Assembly (NCBI RefSeq): GCF_004001325.1 | Contig: NZ_AP018722.1 | Location: 682,001 to 746,000, forward strand | Length of the DNA: 64,000 bases | Origin: Thiomicrorhabdus aquaedulcis | Lineage (GTDB): Bacteria > Pseudomonadota > Gammaproteobacteria > Thiomicrospirales > Thiomicrospiraceae | Reading direction: 5' to 3' | Shown here: one piece after another, positions 1-9,263 of the stretch | Layout: each line of letters starts with the position of its first letter | Numbering within the stretch: position 1 is the stretch's first letter | Program-made: the position numbers and the translations under genes | The notes under the pieces: generated by a model | Databases searched by the model: none | The model's input: the letters and a program-made list of their open reading frames with translations, nothing else | Told to the model about the DNA's origin: nothing

Positions 1-1
1 G

Positions 2-1027
2 ACTGGGCAAACCGGGGTCGATTTAAACCGAGCCGGCACACCGTTGCTTGAAATTGTCTCGGACCCCGACATGTCTTCGGCGCAAGAGGCGGTGGCGTAC
101 GCCAAAAAAATGCACGAACTGGTGCAGTATTTGGGCATTTGCGATGGCAATATGCAAGAAGGCTCGTTTAGGGTCGATTCAAACGTGTCGGTGCGTCGCC
201 CTGGCGAGCCTTTGGGCACACGTGCCGAGCTTAAAAACATCAACTCGTTTAAGTTTATTGAAAAAGCCATCGAAATTGAAATTGAACGCCAAATAGACAT
301 TTTAGAAAGCGGCGGCAAAGTGGTGCAAGAAACCCGTTTGTACGACGCCGAAAAGAACATCACCCGTTCTATGCGCACCAAAGAAGAAGCCAACGACTAC
401 CGTTATTTTCCGTGCCCCGATTTACTGCCGGTGATGATTACCCAAGCCGATATTGACGCGATACGCGCCACCATGCCCGAACTGCCTGCCGCCAAACGCG
501 ACCGTTTTGTGAGCCAGTTTGGCTTAAGCGAATACGACGCCACTCAGCTTACCAGCAGCCGCGCCATGGCCGAATACTTTGAAAACTTGTTGGCTAAAAC
601 CGATGCCAAAGACCCTAAGTTATGCGCTAATTGGATGTTGGCTGGGTTTTCAGCCGCGTTAAATCGCGATGGGTTAGACGTGGCGCAAGCGCCGGTGAGC
701 ACCGAACAGTTTGCCGGTTTAATCGGCCGAATTTTAGACAATACGCTGTCGGGCAAAATTGCCAAACAGGTGTTTGATGCCATGTGGGCGGGCGAGGGTT
801 CGGCCGACGACATTATTGAGGCCAAAGGCCTAAAACAGATTACCGACAGCAGCGCCATTGAGGCCTTGGTGGACGAGGTGTTGGCCAATAATCCTAATCA
901 GGTGGCGGCCTTTAAAGCTGGGCAAGAAAAAATGTTGGGTTATTTTGTCGGGCAAATTATGAAGGTGTCGGGTGGGCAAGCCAACCCAGCGCAAGTGAAT
1001 CAAATTTTGTTGAGCAAGTTAAGCTAA
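2..1027 (+). CDS. gatB: Aspartyl/glutamyl-tRNA amidotransferase subunit B (5' end outside window)
   Basis: GatB is the kinase/transamidation subunit of GatCAB, which converts Glu-tRNA(Gln) and Asp-tRNA(Asn) to the amidated forms. The frame is open from base 2, so the gene starts before the window; about 341 C-terminal residues are present. The visible catalytic-domain sequence ([49 protein letters not shown]) is characteristic of GatB. The last ~150 residues match the helical GatB/YqeY tRNA-binding tail, ending [15 protein letters not shown] near base 44 is internal and not the real start. Stop is TAA; the next gene follows after 31 bases on the same strand. Confidence 0.95.
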   Translation, partial: TGQTGVDLNRAGTPLLEIVSDPDMSSAQEAVAYAKKMHELVQYLGICDGNMQEGSFRVDSNVSVRRPGEPLGTRAELKNINSFKFIEKAIEIEIERQIDILESGGKVVQETRLYDAEKNITRSMRTKEEANDYRYFPCPDLLPVMITQADIDAIRATMPELPAAKRDRFVSQFGLSEYDATQLTSSRAMAEYFENLLAKTDAKDPKLCANWMLAGFSAALNRDGLDVAQAPVSTEQFAGLIGRILDNTLSGKIAKQVFDAMWAGEGSADDIIEAKGLKQITDSSAIEALVDEVLANNPNQVAAFKAGQEKMLGYFVGQIMKVSGGQANPAQVNQILLSKLS

Positions 1028-1058
1028 GCAAGCTAAGCTAACGTAAGTTAATTAGGGC

Positions 1059-1892
1059 ATGAACCAGGTGCAAATTGGCGCGCATACGGTGGCGTTGGTG
1101 CGCACCACGCGCAAGCAATCGTTGGCGCTTAAATTTAAACCCAGCGGCGTGGCGTTATTGGTGCCTCGGCATTTGTCGCAGGCACACATAATGCGTTTGC
1201 TCAGCGTTCACCAGGCCTGGTTAGTTGAGCAATTAGAACGCTATGCGCAACGCGTGCCACCATCACCGCAATCACCGCAATCACCATACGCGCTAGCGTC
1301 GAGCGCAAACCCCGCATTTAAGGTGCAAGACGGGGCGCAGTTTGAGTGGTTGGGCAACCACGTCACCGTGCGCGTGTTACCAGGCCTGGTTAATTCTTCG
1401 TTGTCTGCTTCTTTTCAGTCTTCTAATACGCTTAATAAGGCGCTTAATAATGCGCTCAATTATGTTGAATGGCGGTGGGACGACAACGTCTTGGGCGTGC
1501 ACGCGCCTGCGCTAGAAGCGGTGCAAGCGCATTTGCCCAGCGCGTTTAAACAGCAGCTTATGGAGCGCGCTCACGCCTACATTGCCCCAAAATTGGCACA
1601 TTACGCGCAACACATTGGAGTAAATGTGCGTCAATTGCACATTAAAACCTACAAATCGCGTTGGGGCAGTTGTTACACCGACGGACGCATTCAATTTAAC
1701 TGGCGCTTAATGCAAGCCCCAGCATTTGTGGTCGATTATGTGATTGTGCACGAACTGTGTCATCTTATTCACGCCAATCATTCGGCGCATTTTTGGCGCC
1801 TGGTAAGCCAATACTACCCGCAAACGCCCGCCGCAAAAGCCTATTTAAAAACCCACGGCCGCCGTTTAATTACCTTTTTAGACGGGGTTTAG
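1059..1892 (+). CDS. YgjP/DUF45-type zinc metallopeptidase (M48-like)
   Basis: 277 residues. The C-terminal half carries the zinc motif HELCHLIHANH at about residues 231-241, preceded by YKSRWGSCYTDGRIQFNWRL, which is typical of the YgjP/WLM DUF45 family of putative metal-dependent hydrolases. The cellular role is not established. The middle of the protein (about residues 65-145) is low complexity (SPQSPQSP, SLSASFQSSNTLNKALNNALN) and looks like an expansion relative to the family. Two copies of the dispersed palindrome lie inside the gene, read as HQAWL (1211-1220) and LPGLV (1380-1389). Start ATG 1059 has only a weak AGGG upstream. Confidence 0.88.
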   Translation: MNQVQIGAHTVALVRTTRKQSLALKFKPSGVALLVPRHLSQAHIMRLLSVHQAWLVEQLERYAQRVPPSPQSPQSPYALASSANPAFKVQDGAQFEWLGNHVTVRVLPGLVNSSLSASFQSSNTLNKALNNALNYVEWRWDDNVLGVHAPALEAVQAHLPSAFKQQLMERAHAYIAPKLAHYAQHIGVNVRQLHIKTYKSRWGSCYTDGRIQFNWRLMQAPAFVVDYVIVHELCHLIHANHSAHFWRLVSQYYPQTPAAKAYLKTHGRRLITFLDGV

Positions 1893-1910
1893 GATTTGTC
1901 GCAACCATTA

Positions 1911-1935
1911 GTTGCAACTTTTCGTTGCAATTTTT
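1911..1935 (+). terminator. Rho-independent terminator
   Basis: GTTGCAAC, a five-base loop and GTTGCAA form a stem followed by TTTTT, 18 bases after the YgjP-like stop codon. Confidence 0.7.
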
Positions 1936-1989
1936 AATCGCACCCGTAGTCACACCTATTAACCGCACCTTTTAAAACAGCAGAGCGCC

Positions 1990-4911
1990 ATGAGTTTAAT
2001 TTCTGATTTTGATGGTTCCACCGTGATATTAACCGCCAACAGTCGTTTGGCGCAAAGCCTTAAACACGATGCATTGGGCGACCGTGCGGTGAGCGTGTTG
2101 CCCCAAATTATGTCGTTTAGTCAGTGGTGGAATGCGTGGTTGGATGAGGTAATTTTGGCCGGTGAACTCTCTTTAGAACAGATGAGCCAGCGCCATTTAA
2201 ACGCTTTTGAAGCGCAGGTTTTGTGGGAAGAGGTGTTACAGCAAGAACTGAATGAATGGGTAAAGTTAAGTGCCGATAATCTGGTACAAGAGGATGACAT
2301 ACCAGAACCCATCGAGTTGTTAAACCCCTCCAGCACCGCCAAACAGCTTTACCAGGCCTGGTCATTACAACAAGGTTGGTTAGACGACGCACTGTGGCAA
2401 ACCACGTTGGCACAAGGCGGCACATCAAAAGAGGTGGCGTTATTTGAACGGTGCCAGCAGCGTTATCGCCAACTGTTGCAACGCCATAATTGGCTGGACG
2501 AGCCGTTATTGAGTCAGCAGCGTTTGGTTTGGTTGGCGCAAGGTAAAGGTCGTTTGCCGTTGGCCTTTAACGTAGTGGGATTTGATGAGTTAACACCTGA
2601 GCTTTTAGCGTGGCAAACCATTGTGCAACAGCGCGGTGTTAAGGCCATTATTGAGTTGCCCACGTTGTCCACGGCGGCGATACAGACCCAAAACACTGCG
2701 CACGCTTTGTACATGGCCGCCGATGCGGTTGACGAAGCGCAGCAAGTGGCGCTGTGGTGTGTTGAACAGTGGCAACGTTTGTCGCAGTGCAAAGACAGCA
2801 ATCAAAACCCCAATCAAAAAAACCTGCGCATAAAAATTGGCGTGGTCGCCCCCAACTTGGCCGATCACAAAGCGTTATTAACCCAAGCGTTAGACGAGCA
2901 ATTGTATTTGGCCGGCCTGCAACCGCTGCGCAGTGTGAGCGTGCAACCGCCATTTTACAATTTGTCGTTGGGCGAGCCATTAAGCCAATTGCCTTTGGTT
3001 AAAAACGCCTTGTTGGGGGTCGAGTTGTTATTGCAGCCGCACAAAACCTGTTCGTTTGCCAACTGGAGTCAGTGGCTTATTTCACCTTATACCTTGGGCG
3101 ATTTAAACGCCCGCCAAACCCTAGAAGCCAAATGGCGGGGGTTGCAATGGGCCGAGTTTAAATGGCCTAAATTGCTGGATAGCGCCACCCCAGCGTTGCA
3201 AGAACCAGGCCTGGCCAAATTCAAAAACGCCTTAGAACAGCAAGCCAATATCACGTTGGCCAGTCGCTTAACCTTGCGCGAATTTGTGCAGGCGGTGCGG
3301 GCGTGTTTGGATCTGTTTAACCAACCTTTGCGCACCCTTAACAGCGATGAATACCAACAAAACAAGGCGTTACAGTCGGCTCTTGAGGCGTTTTCACGGC
3401 TGCTGTTTTTAAAGCCGTCGGCACGGTTGGGCGACTGGCTCAGTCGCTTAAAACGCTTTTTAGGCGAGCAGGTACATCAATCGCAAAGTAAGGGGTTGCA
3501 GCCCATTCAACTTATGGGGGTGTTAGAAGCCGGCGGGCAACATTTTGATGCGCTGTGGGTGATGGGGTTAACCGATGAGGCCTGGCCAAGAAGCCCCAAT
3601 CCCAATCCGTTTTTGCCCATGCGATTGCAACGCCAAGCCGGTTTACCACGTTGCGATGCGTTGCGTGAGCTGGTGTACGCGCAAAGCATCACCGCACGCC
3701 TTAAAACCGCCGCCACCAATACCGTGTGGAGTTACCCCCAACAAACCGCCGGTGCGGTGTTGCTGCCCAGTCCATTATTGAGCGAGATGTTGACCACGCC
3801 GTATGTGCCGCGCCCTTATCAAACCTTGGCGCAATGGAGTTTTATGCAACGCGATGTCGCCGCCCCGTTAGAGTGGATTGAAGACGCGCAAGCGCCCGCC
3901 ATGCCCGAACACAGCCAAGCGCCTGGTGGCACCAGTATTTTGGCGGCGCAAAGTCAGTGTCCGTTAATGGCGTTTATTGATTATCGGTTGGGCGCACGGT
4001 ATGGCTTACAGACCGTCACCGACGGACTGCAAAACACCCATCAGGGCACGTTAATTCATTGGGTGTTAGAGCGTTTTTGGCAAGTGACGCGCACGCAAAG
4101 TGCGTTATTGGCGTTAAGCCAAACGGCCTTAGAAGCGCGGTTAAACGAATTAATAACCCAAGCCTTTAGCGAACTGCACGGCCAGTTAACCGCGGCGTAT
4201 CTGCACATTGAACAGGCCCGAATAGGTGAGTTGTGTTTGGCGTGGTTAAACTTAGAAAAAACCCGTCCAAGTTTTGAGGTGGTGGCGCTGGAAACACAGC
4301 AGCTTATTCATTTGGCGGGGATAGAATTTAAAGTCATTATTGACCGGGTTGACCGAGTCAATGCACAGAGTGGCACGCCGCAAATGGTTATTTTAGACTA
4401 CAAAACCGGCGCGGCTAACATTACCAACTTGCTAAAAACGCCCACCAAAGCGCCGCAATTGGCGGTGTATTTGCACGCCTTACAGAGCTTAGACAGCGTC
4501 AGCGACTTGAACGACTTAAAAGACTTTAACGATATGAACAACATTGGCGGTATTGGCTATGGTTTATTGCACTCCGACGACGGCGCTAAAATCAGCGCAC
4601 TGTGCCAAGCGGCTGATATTTTGCCCGACTCACGCACCATCACGGTGTTTAGCAAATTGGCCGACAAAGAGGGCGGCGACTATTACCAAGTGGCGTGGAG
4701 CGACTTTTTAGACGCGTTGCGCGAGCAAGTTTTTACCCTAGCGTTACACATTAAGCAAGGCGTTGCCCCCATGCAATTTGACCGATTAGAGGATGTGCAA
4801 TACGCGCACGGTCGTTTGGCACTGCGTTTGCCGGAAGTGGCGGCGCAATTAAACCAAGTGGGCGCTCTAAAAGGTGAAGCCGATGAAAGCGAAGGGGTCG
4901 CACATGAGTAA
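1990..4911 (+). CDS. PD-(D/E)XK nuclease family protein, AddB-like 'probable DNA repair protein'
   Basis: 973 residues. The N-terminal part resembles the inactive-helicase architecture of AddB/RecC-like proteins (VILTANSRLAQSLK at the start, then long helical stretches; LMGVLEAGGQHFDALWVMGLTDEAWPRSPNPNPFLP about residues 505-540). The C-terminal ~280 residues carry a RecB-type nuclease fold with GTLIHWVLERFW, then IDRVDRVN and VILDYKTG, the latter supplying the D-x-K catalytic signature. I did not find the full four-Cys iron-sulfur pattern of classical AddB. The next gene, an AddA-like helicase-nuclease, overlaps by 8 bases, so the two are translationally coupled and probably form one end-resection complex. 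Two dispersed palindromes are inside (YQAWS, EPGLA). A short DLNDLKDFNDMNN tract looks like slippage-type low complexity. Confidence 0.85.
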   Translation: MSLISDFDGSTVILTANSRLAQSLKHDALGDRAVSVLPQIMSFSQWWNAWLDEVILAGELSLEQMSQRHLNAFEAQVLWEEVLQQELNEWVKLSADNLVQEDDIPEPIELLNPSSTAKQLYQAWSLQQGWLDDALWQTTLAQGGTSKEVALFERCQQRYRQLLQRHNWLDEPLLSQQRLVWLAQGKGRLPLAFNVVGFDELTPELLAWQTIVQQRGVKAIIELPTLSTAAIQTQNTAHALYMAADAVDEAQQVALWCVEQWQRLSQCKDSNQNPNQKNLRIKIGVVAPNLADHKALLTQALDEQLYLAGLQPLRSVSVQPPFYNLSLGEPLSQLPLVKNALLGVELLLQPHKTCSFANWSQWLISPYTLGDLNARQTLEAKWRGLQWAEFKWPKLLDSATPALQEPGLAKFKNALEQQANITLASRLTLREFVQAVRACLDLFNQPLRTLNSDEYQQNKALQSALEAFSRLLFLKPSARLGDWLSRLKRFLGEQVHQSQSKGLQPIQLMGVLEAGGQHFDALWVMGLTDEAWPRSPNPNPFLPMRLQRQAGLPRCDALRELVYAQSITARLKTAATNTVWSYPQQTAGAVLLPSPLLSEMLTTPYVPRPYQTLAQWSFMQRDVAAPLEWIEDAQAPAMPEHSQAPGGTSILAAQSQCPLMAFIDYRLGARYGLQTVTDGLQNTHQGTLIHWVLERFWQVTRTQSALLALSQTALEARLNELITQAFSELHGQLTAAYLHIEQARIGELCLAWLNLEKTRPSFEVVALETQQLIHLAGIEFKVIIDRVDRVNAQSGTPQMVILDYKTGAANITNLLKTPTKAPQLAVYLHALQSLDSVSDLNDLKDFNDMNNIGGIGYGLLHSDDGAKISALCQAADILPDSRTITVFSKLADKEGGDYYQVAWSDFLDALREQVFTLALHIKQGVAPMQFDRLEDVQYAHGRLALRLPEVAAQLNQVGALKGEADESEGVAHE

Positions 4912-7900
4912 CGAATTTATAAATAACGAATCGACGCTAAACCAAGTGCACATTAATCCCCAAGCGGCTTACGTCCAATTGAGTCATGCACTGGGGTTGC
5001 AAGAAGACGCCAATTTGCCCGATGCCGCCGTGCGGTTTGCGGCGATTAATCCGTTTGACTCGTTTATTGTGCAAGCCCCGGCGGGTTCGGGTAAAACGGC
5101 CCTTTTAACCCAACGTTATTTGGCGCTATTAGGCCAGGTGAATCAGCCTGAGCAAATTGTGGCCATGACCTTTACCAAAAAGGCCGCCGCCGAAATGCGC
5201 GAACGCATTATGGCTGCATTGCGCCTGGGGCTAAACGCTGCCAAACCCAATGCAACCTTATTTGAGCAAAACACCCATGCGCTGGCGGTGTGCGCGCTTA
5301 AACGCGATGCCCAATTGGGTTGGAATATTTTGCAAGCTCCACATCGTTTACGCATTAAAACCATCGACGGCATGAACGGCTATTTGGTAGGGCAAATGCC
5401 GTTACTCTCCAAAATGGGCGCACAACCGCAGGTGGCACAAAACAGCGATTTGGCGTATTTAGAAGCGGTGCAGCTCACCTTAAAAAGCACCTATTGCGAA
5501 GACGCGGTGGGTCAATTACTGCGTTTGGTCAATGGACGTTTTAACCGTGCCGAAAATTTATTGGTGAGCATGCTTAAAAAACGTGATCAATGGATGGGGC
5601 ATTTGGTGCGCCTGCGCAGCACCGACCAAGATGAGGCGCGTCTCCATTTAGAGAGCGCGTTGCACAGTATTGTGCAAAGCGAACTGAATGAGCACGTTGC
5701 GCATTTAAGCGGTGTACAAACGTATTTGCAAGAAGCCTGCGAACTGGCCGATTACGCCGTGCAAAACCAACAACCGCAGTTATCGCCATTATGCGGCGCG
5801 TGGCCACTGCACGCCGATTTAGAACATTTAATGCCCTGGCGCGCCTTGGCGCAATGGCTGTTAACCAGCGATGAAAAAGGGTTGCGTAAAACCGTTACGG
5901 TTAAAAATGGTTTTCCGGCCGGCAAAGGCTTGGCTAAAGAGCAAAAAGATCGATTTTTAAATGCGTTGGCTGGTTTAAACGCCGACCCGCATCGCGCCCA
6001 GTTGGTCGAAAGTTTAGCGGTGTTAAAGAACCTGCCGCAACCGCAGTACAGTGAAGAGCAGTGGGACAATTTGCAATGGTTGGTGCATCTGCTGACGGTG
6101 GCGGCGGGGTATTTAAAAGTGGTGTTTCAAAGTCGCGGGCAGGCCGATTTTATCGAAATTGCCCAAGCCGCCAGTCAGGCACTGGGCAGCGCATTAGAGC
6201 CGACCGAGCTGGCCGAGCAATTGGATTATCAAATCAAACATATTTTGGTGGACGAGTTTCAGGACACCAGCGCCGAGCAAAACAGTTTAATGTGCAAATT
6301 GGTGGCCGGTTGGCAACCCGGTGATGGGCGCACATTGTTTATTGTGGGCGACCCCATGCAGTCTATTTACCGTTTTAGAGAAGCCGAAGTGGGCAATTTT
6401 TTGCAGGCTTGGAAAGGTCGTTTGGGCGAGGTGTGTTTAACCCCGGTTCATTTAACGGTCAACTTTCGCTCAACGCACGGCGTGGTCGATTGGGTAAATC
6501 GAACCTTTGTAAAAGTGTTTCCAAAGCGCGATAACATTGAAAAAGGGGCGGTCAGTTACAGTCCAGCGGTTGCCGCGTCTACTGATGCCACGCCCGCTGT
6601 GCACGAGCATTGGGCGTTAAATCAAGCGCCCGAAAGCGAAGCCCAAGCGATGTTTGCGTTGGTGCAACAGCGTTTAGCGGAGCTGGCGGCGCAGGCTAAG
6701 GTTAATCCGACCCAAAAGTTGGCTAATATTGCCATTTTGGGGCGTTCACGCGCCAGTTTAATGGGCATTGCGCGCAGGTTTAAAGACGCCAATATTGCCT
6801 TTAAAGCGGTGGAACTTGAAAGCTTGGCCGAGCGTCAAGAGGTGCAAGATGTGTTGGCGTTAAGCCGCGCATTATTGCATTTGGCCGATCGTCCGGCGTG
6901 GATTGCTTTACTGCGCTCGCCGTTGGTGGGGTTGTCGTTGGCCGACTTGTATGCGCTGATGGGCGACGAACCCGCTAAGTTGCATCAAACGGTGTGGCGT
7001 TTATTGACCGCAAACACCACGCCATTGTCTGACGAAGGGCAAACGCGCTTAAACGGGGTTGTGCCGATTTTGCACGGCGCGTTACAGCGCTTGGGCAGTG
7101 TGGCATTTTCGACCTTGGTGCGCGAAACTTGGTTGCAATTAGACGGCGCGCAAACGGTGGAAAACGCCGTGGCGTTAGATAATGTGCAGGTGTTTTTTGA
7201 CACCTTGGCCGGGTTGGACGGCGAGGCGTTGGAGTTTAGCCAACTGGACAGTCTGTTGGCCGATTTGTACGCCAAAGCCGACGCGCGGCCAGAGGCTCAG
7301 CAAATTGAGCTGATGACCATGCACAAATCCAAAGGCTTGGAATTTGATACGGTTATCCTACCAGGCCTGGGCAGAAAGCCGCGCAGTAACGATCATCAAC
7401 TGGTCAGTTGGTTTGCATTTTTGGACAATAGCGCCTTGGACGAAACACCGGTTGAGCAGTTGGTGATTGCGCCGATTGATCAAAAGGCCAGGACGCGTCG
7501 CCTTTAAGCAAGTTGTTAAAACGCTTTGAGCAGCAAAAGCAAGACTATGAGTTGGCGCGTCTGTTTTATGTGGCGTGTACCCGGGCCAAATGCCAATTGC
7601 ACCTGTTTGGCAGCGTGCGTTTTCAACTGTCGGACAAGGACAGCGATACCTTGGACAGCGGTTTTACCGACACGCTAAAACCACCCAGCAGCAGTTTGCT
7701 GGCACCTCTCTGGCCGTGCGTGGCGGCGCAATTTGTGGCCTTGGCCAAAGCGTTTGAGCCCGCGCCAAGCCAAGTCGATGCGCTTAAACCCATCATAAAA
7801 GTCAGTCGGTTGCCGCTTGAACGAGTTGGATTTAAACCCTCAGCACTCATGTTAAAAGACGTTGCGGTAAATAAGCTGGCTGATCAGGTTAAAAACCCGG

Positions 7901-8541
7901 TAAATGAAACCTTACCAGGCCTGGTCGAATCGGCATTGCTTAATACCGAAGTGGGTAAACTGGTGCATAAAGTGTTAGAGCATGTGGTGGTACAAGGGCT
8001 TGAACACTGGCCATTAGCGAATGTTGCGGCGCAACTGCTGCAACGTCAACCCATTTACGCCCACTGGTTAACGCAGCAAGGGGTTATCGACGATTTACCC
8101 GTTGCGCTCGCGCGGGTGCAGCAGTCGTTACAAAATGCGTTAAGCCATGCGCAAGTGCGTTGGGCGTTGAGCAACCATTGGGACGAATCGGCGACCGAGC
8201 TGGCGTTGGTGAGCACGCAATTAAGTGACGCAACCGTTGACGAATCCATCGAACATCTTCAACAAACCAACCAACTTAATCTGCATGTGGTAGACCGAAC
8301 GTTTGTGGATGACGCCAATACGCGTTGGATTATTGATTACAAAACCAGTGCGTTTGTCGGTGAATGGCGTGCGCTTGATGTAACCGAACGCCAAGCCTTT
8401 ATAAACGCCAAAATAACCCACTACCAGCCACAATTAGCGCGCTACGGCGCGTTATTTGCCCAACTTGAAAACCGACCCCAAAAATGGGTGCTGTATTTTA
8501 GCGACCTTAATGAATGGGTTGAGTTGGCGGTGGAGGGGTGA
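4904..8541 (+). pseudogene. UvrD-family helicase/nuclease, AddA/RecB-like, interrupted by a frameshift
   Basis: Start ATG 4904 (MSNEF) overlaps the upstream gene and has AAGGGG before it. The first frame runs to 7507. It has Walker A (VQAPAGSGKTALLTQRYL), MTFTKKAAAEMRER, Walker B (HILVDEFQDTSAEQN), GDPMQSIYRFREAEVG, TVNFRST and MTMHKSKGLEFDTVILPGLG: helicase motifs I-V. The second frame continues from about 7480 to 8541 with LARLFYVACTRAK (motif VI) and a nuclease domain (EVGKLVHKVLEHV, WIIDYKTS). One missing A in the AAAA run at about 7482-7485 would restore a continuous ~1210-residue protein reading IDQKGQDASPLSKLLKRFEQQ. All catalytic motifs survive, so this is either a very recent mutation or a sequencing indel. 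Confidence 0.85.
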
Positions 8542-8602
8542 AAAAAGTTTAATACACTTGGATATTTGATATGTTTGGCGTATAAGCATTCGTGGTTTAA
8601 TT

Positions 8603-8643
8603 GACCTTTGATCACGGTTTGAAAAAAATGAAAGTCAAAGGTC
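8603..8643. repeat. Inverted repeat upstream of DUF4160 gene
   Basis: GACCTTTGA (8603-8611) and TCAAAGGTC (8635-8643) form a 9-bp inverted repeat with a 23-base, A-rich spacer, 35 bases before the GTG start of the next gene. It may be a regulatory hairpin. It partly resembles the GAGACCTTTG ends of the MITE seen elsewhere in the window, but lacks the rest of that end. Confidence 0.4.
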
Positions 8644-8677
8644 TCTCAAAGACAATAAAGTATGAGGAGTAATATAA

Positions 8678-8947
8678 GTGCCAACCATTTCGATGTTTTA
8701 TGGGATTGTGATTTATTTATACTTTTTTGATAATGAACGACACAACTTGCCACATATTCACGCTAAATTTCAGGATTATGACGCTTCTTTTTCCATTGAA
8801 GATGGTGATTTGTTGTCAGGAAATATTCCATTAAACAAACAGCGTTTAGTTCAGGCATGGATTGAGATTCACCGCGAGTCATTGATGGCAGATTGGGAGT
8901 TGGCTGTGAATGGCCTGCCGCCATTTAAAATTGAACCTTTAAAATAA
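8678..8947 (+). CDS. DUF4160 domain protein
   Basis: 89 residues starting at GTG 8678, with GAGGAG about ten bases upstream. The sequence MPTISMFYGIVIYLYFFDNERHNLPHIHAKFQDYDASFSIEDG... (only its start is characteristic) fits DUF4160: an N-terminal F-G-I-x-I-Y motif, then HxxPHIHA, then a short acidic stretch. Family function is unknown; members usually sit next to a DUF2442 gene, as here, and such pairs have been proposed to be toxin-antitoxin-like or mobile accessory modules. Codon use is more A/T-rich than in neighbouring housekeeping genes. Confidence 0.8.
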   Translation: MPTISMFYGIVIYLYFFDNERHNLPHIHAKFQDYDASFSIEDGDLLSGNIPLNKQRLVQAWIEIHRESLMADWELAVNGLPPFKIEPLK

Positions 8948-8959
8948 CGAGGCTTTTAA

Positions 8960-9205
8960 ATGCATTTAGTCAGTTCAGTAAAACCACTTGATAATTATCA
9001 GTTGGCGGTTACATTTAAAACGGGTGAAGAGAGGTTGTTTGATGTTTCGCCTTTTTTAGAAAAAGGGGTGTTTGTGCAATTAAAAAATCCCGACTTTTTT
9101 AGGCGAGCATTCATCGCATGGGACACCGTTTGCTGGCCTAATGAGTTGGATATTTCACCCGATACGATTTATTTGTGCTCTAAACCATTACAGGCGGCGC
9201 AGTAA
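8960..9205 (+). CDS. DUF2442 domain protein
   Basis: 81 residues starting 12 bases after the DUF4160 gene and presumably co-transcribed with it; CGAGG lies upstream of the ATG. VKPLDNYQLAVTFKTGEERLFDVSPFLEKG followed by WPNELDISPDTIYL is the usual DUF2442 pattern (small beta-rich protein, about 80 residues). Function is unknown; the pairing with DUF4160 is the main clue and is compatible with an antitoxin-like or partner role. Confidence 0.8.
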   Translation: MHLVSSVKPLDNYQLAVTFKTGEERLFDVSPFLEKGVFVQLKNPDFFRRAFIAWDTVCWPNELDISPDTIYLCSKPLQAAQ

Positions 9206-9263
9206 TAGTGCGTTAATGGCGCATTAATAGGTGGGCATCACTTCACTCGCGCAAAATCCTCTT

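Noticed and set aside
7471-7520. Programmed ribosomal frameshift in the AddA-like gene
   Set aside because: The run is only AAAA and lacks a classical slippery heptamer or a clear downstream structure. The same type of indel occurs in two other genes nearby, so sequencing error or mutation is simpler.
8603-8643. Inverted repeat as MITE remnant
   Set aside because: Only GACCTTTG is shared with the MITE ends; the CACGAG part is missing, so it is listed as a separate hairpin.
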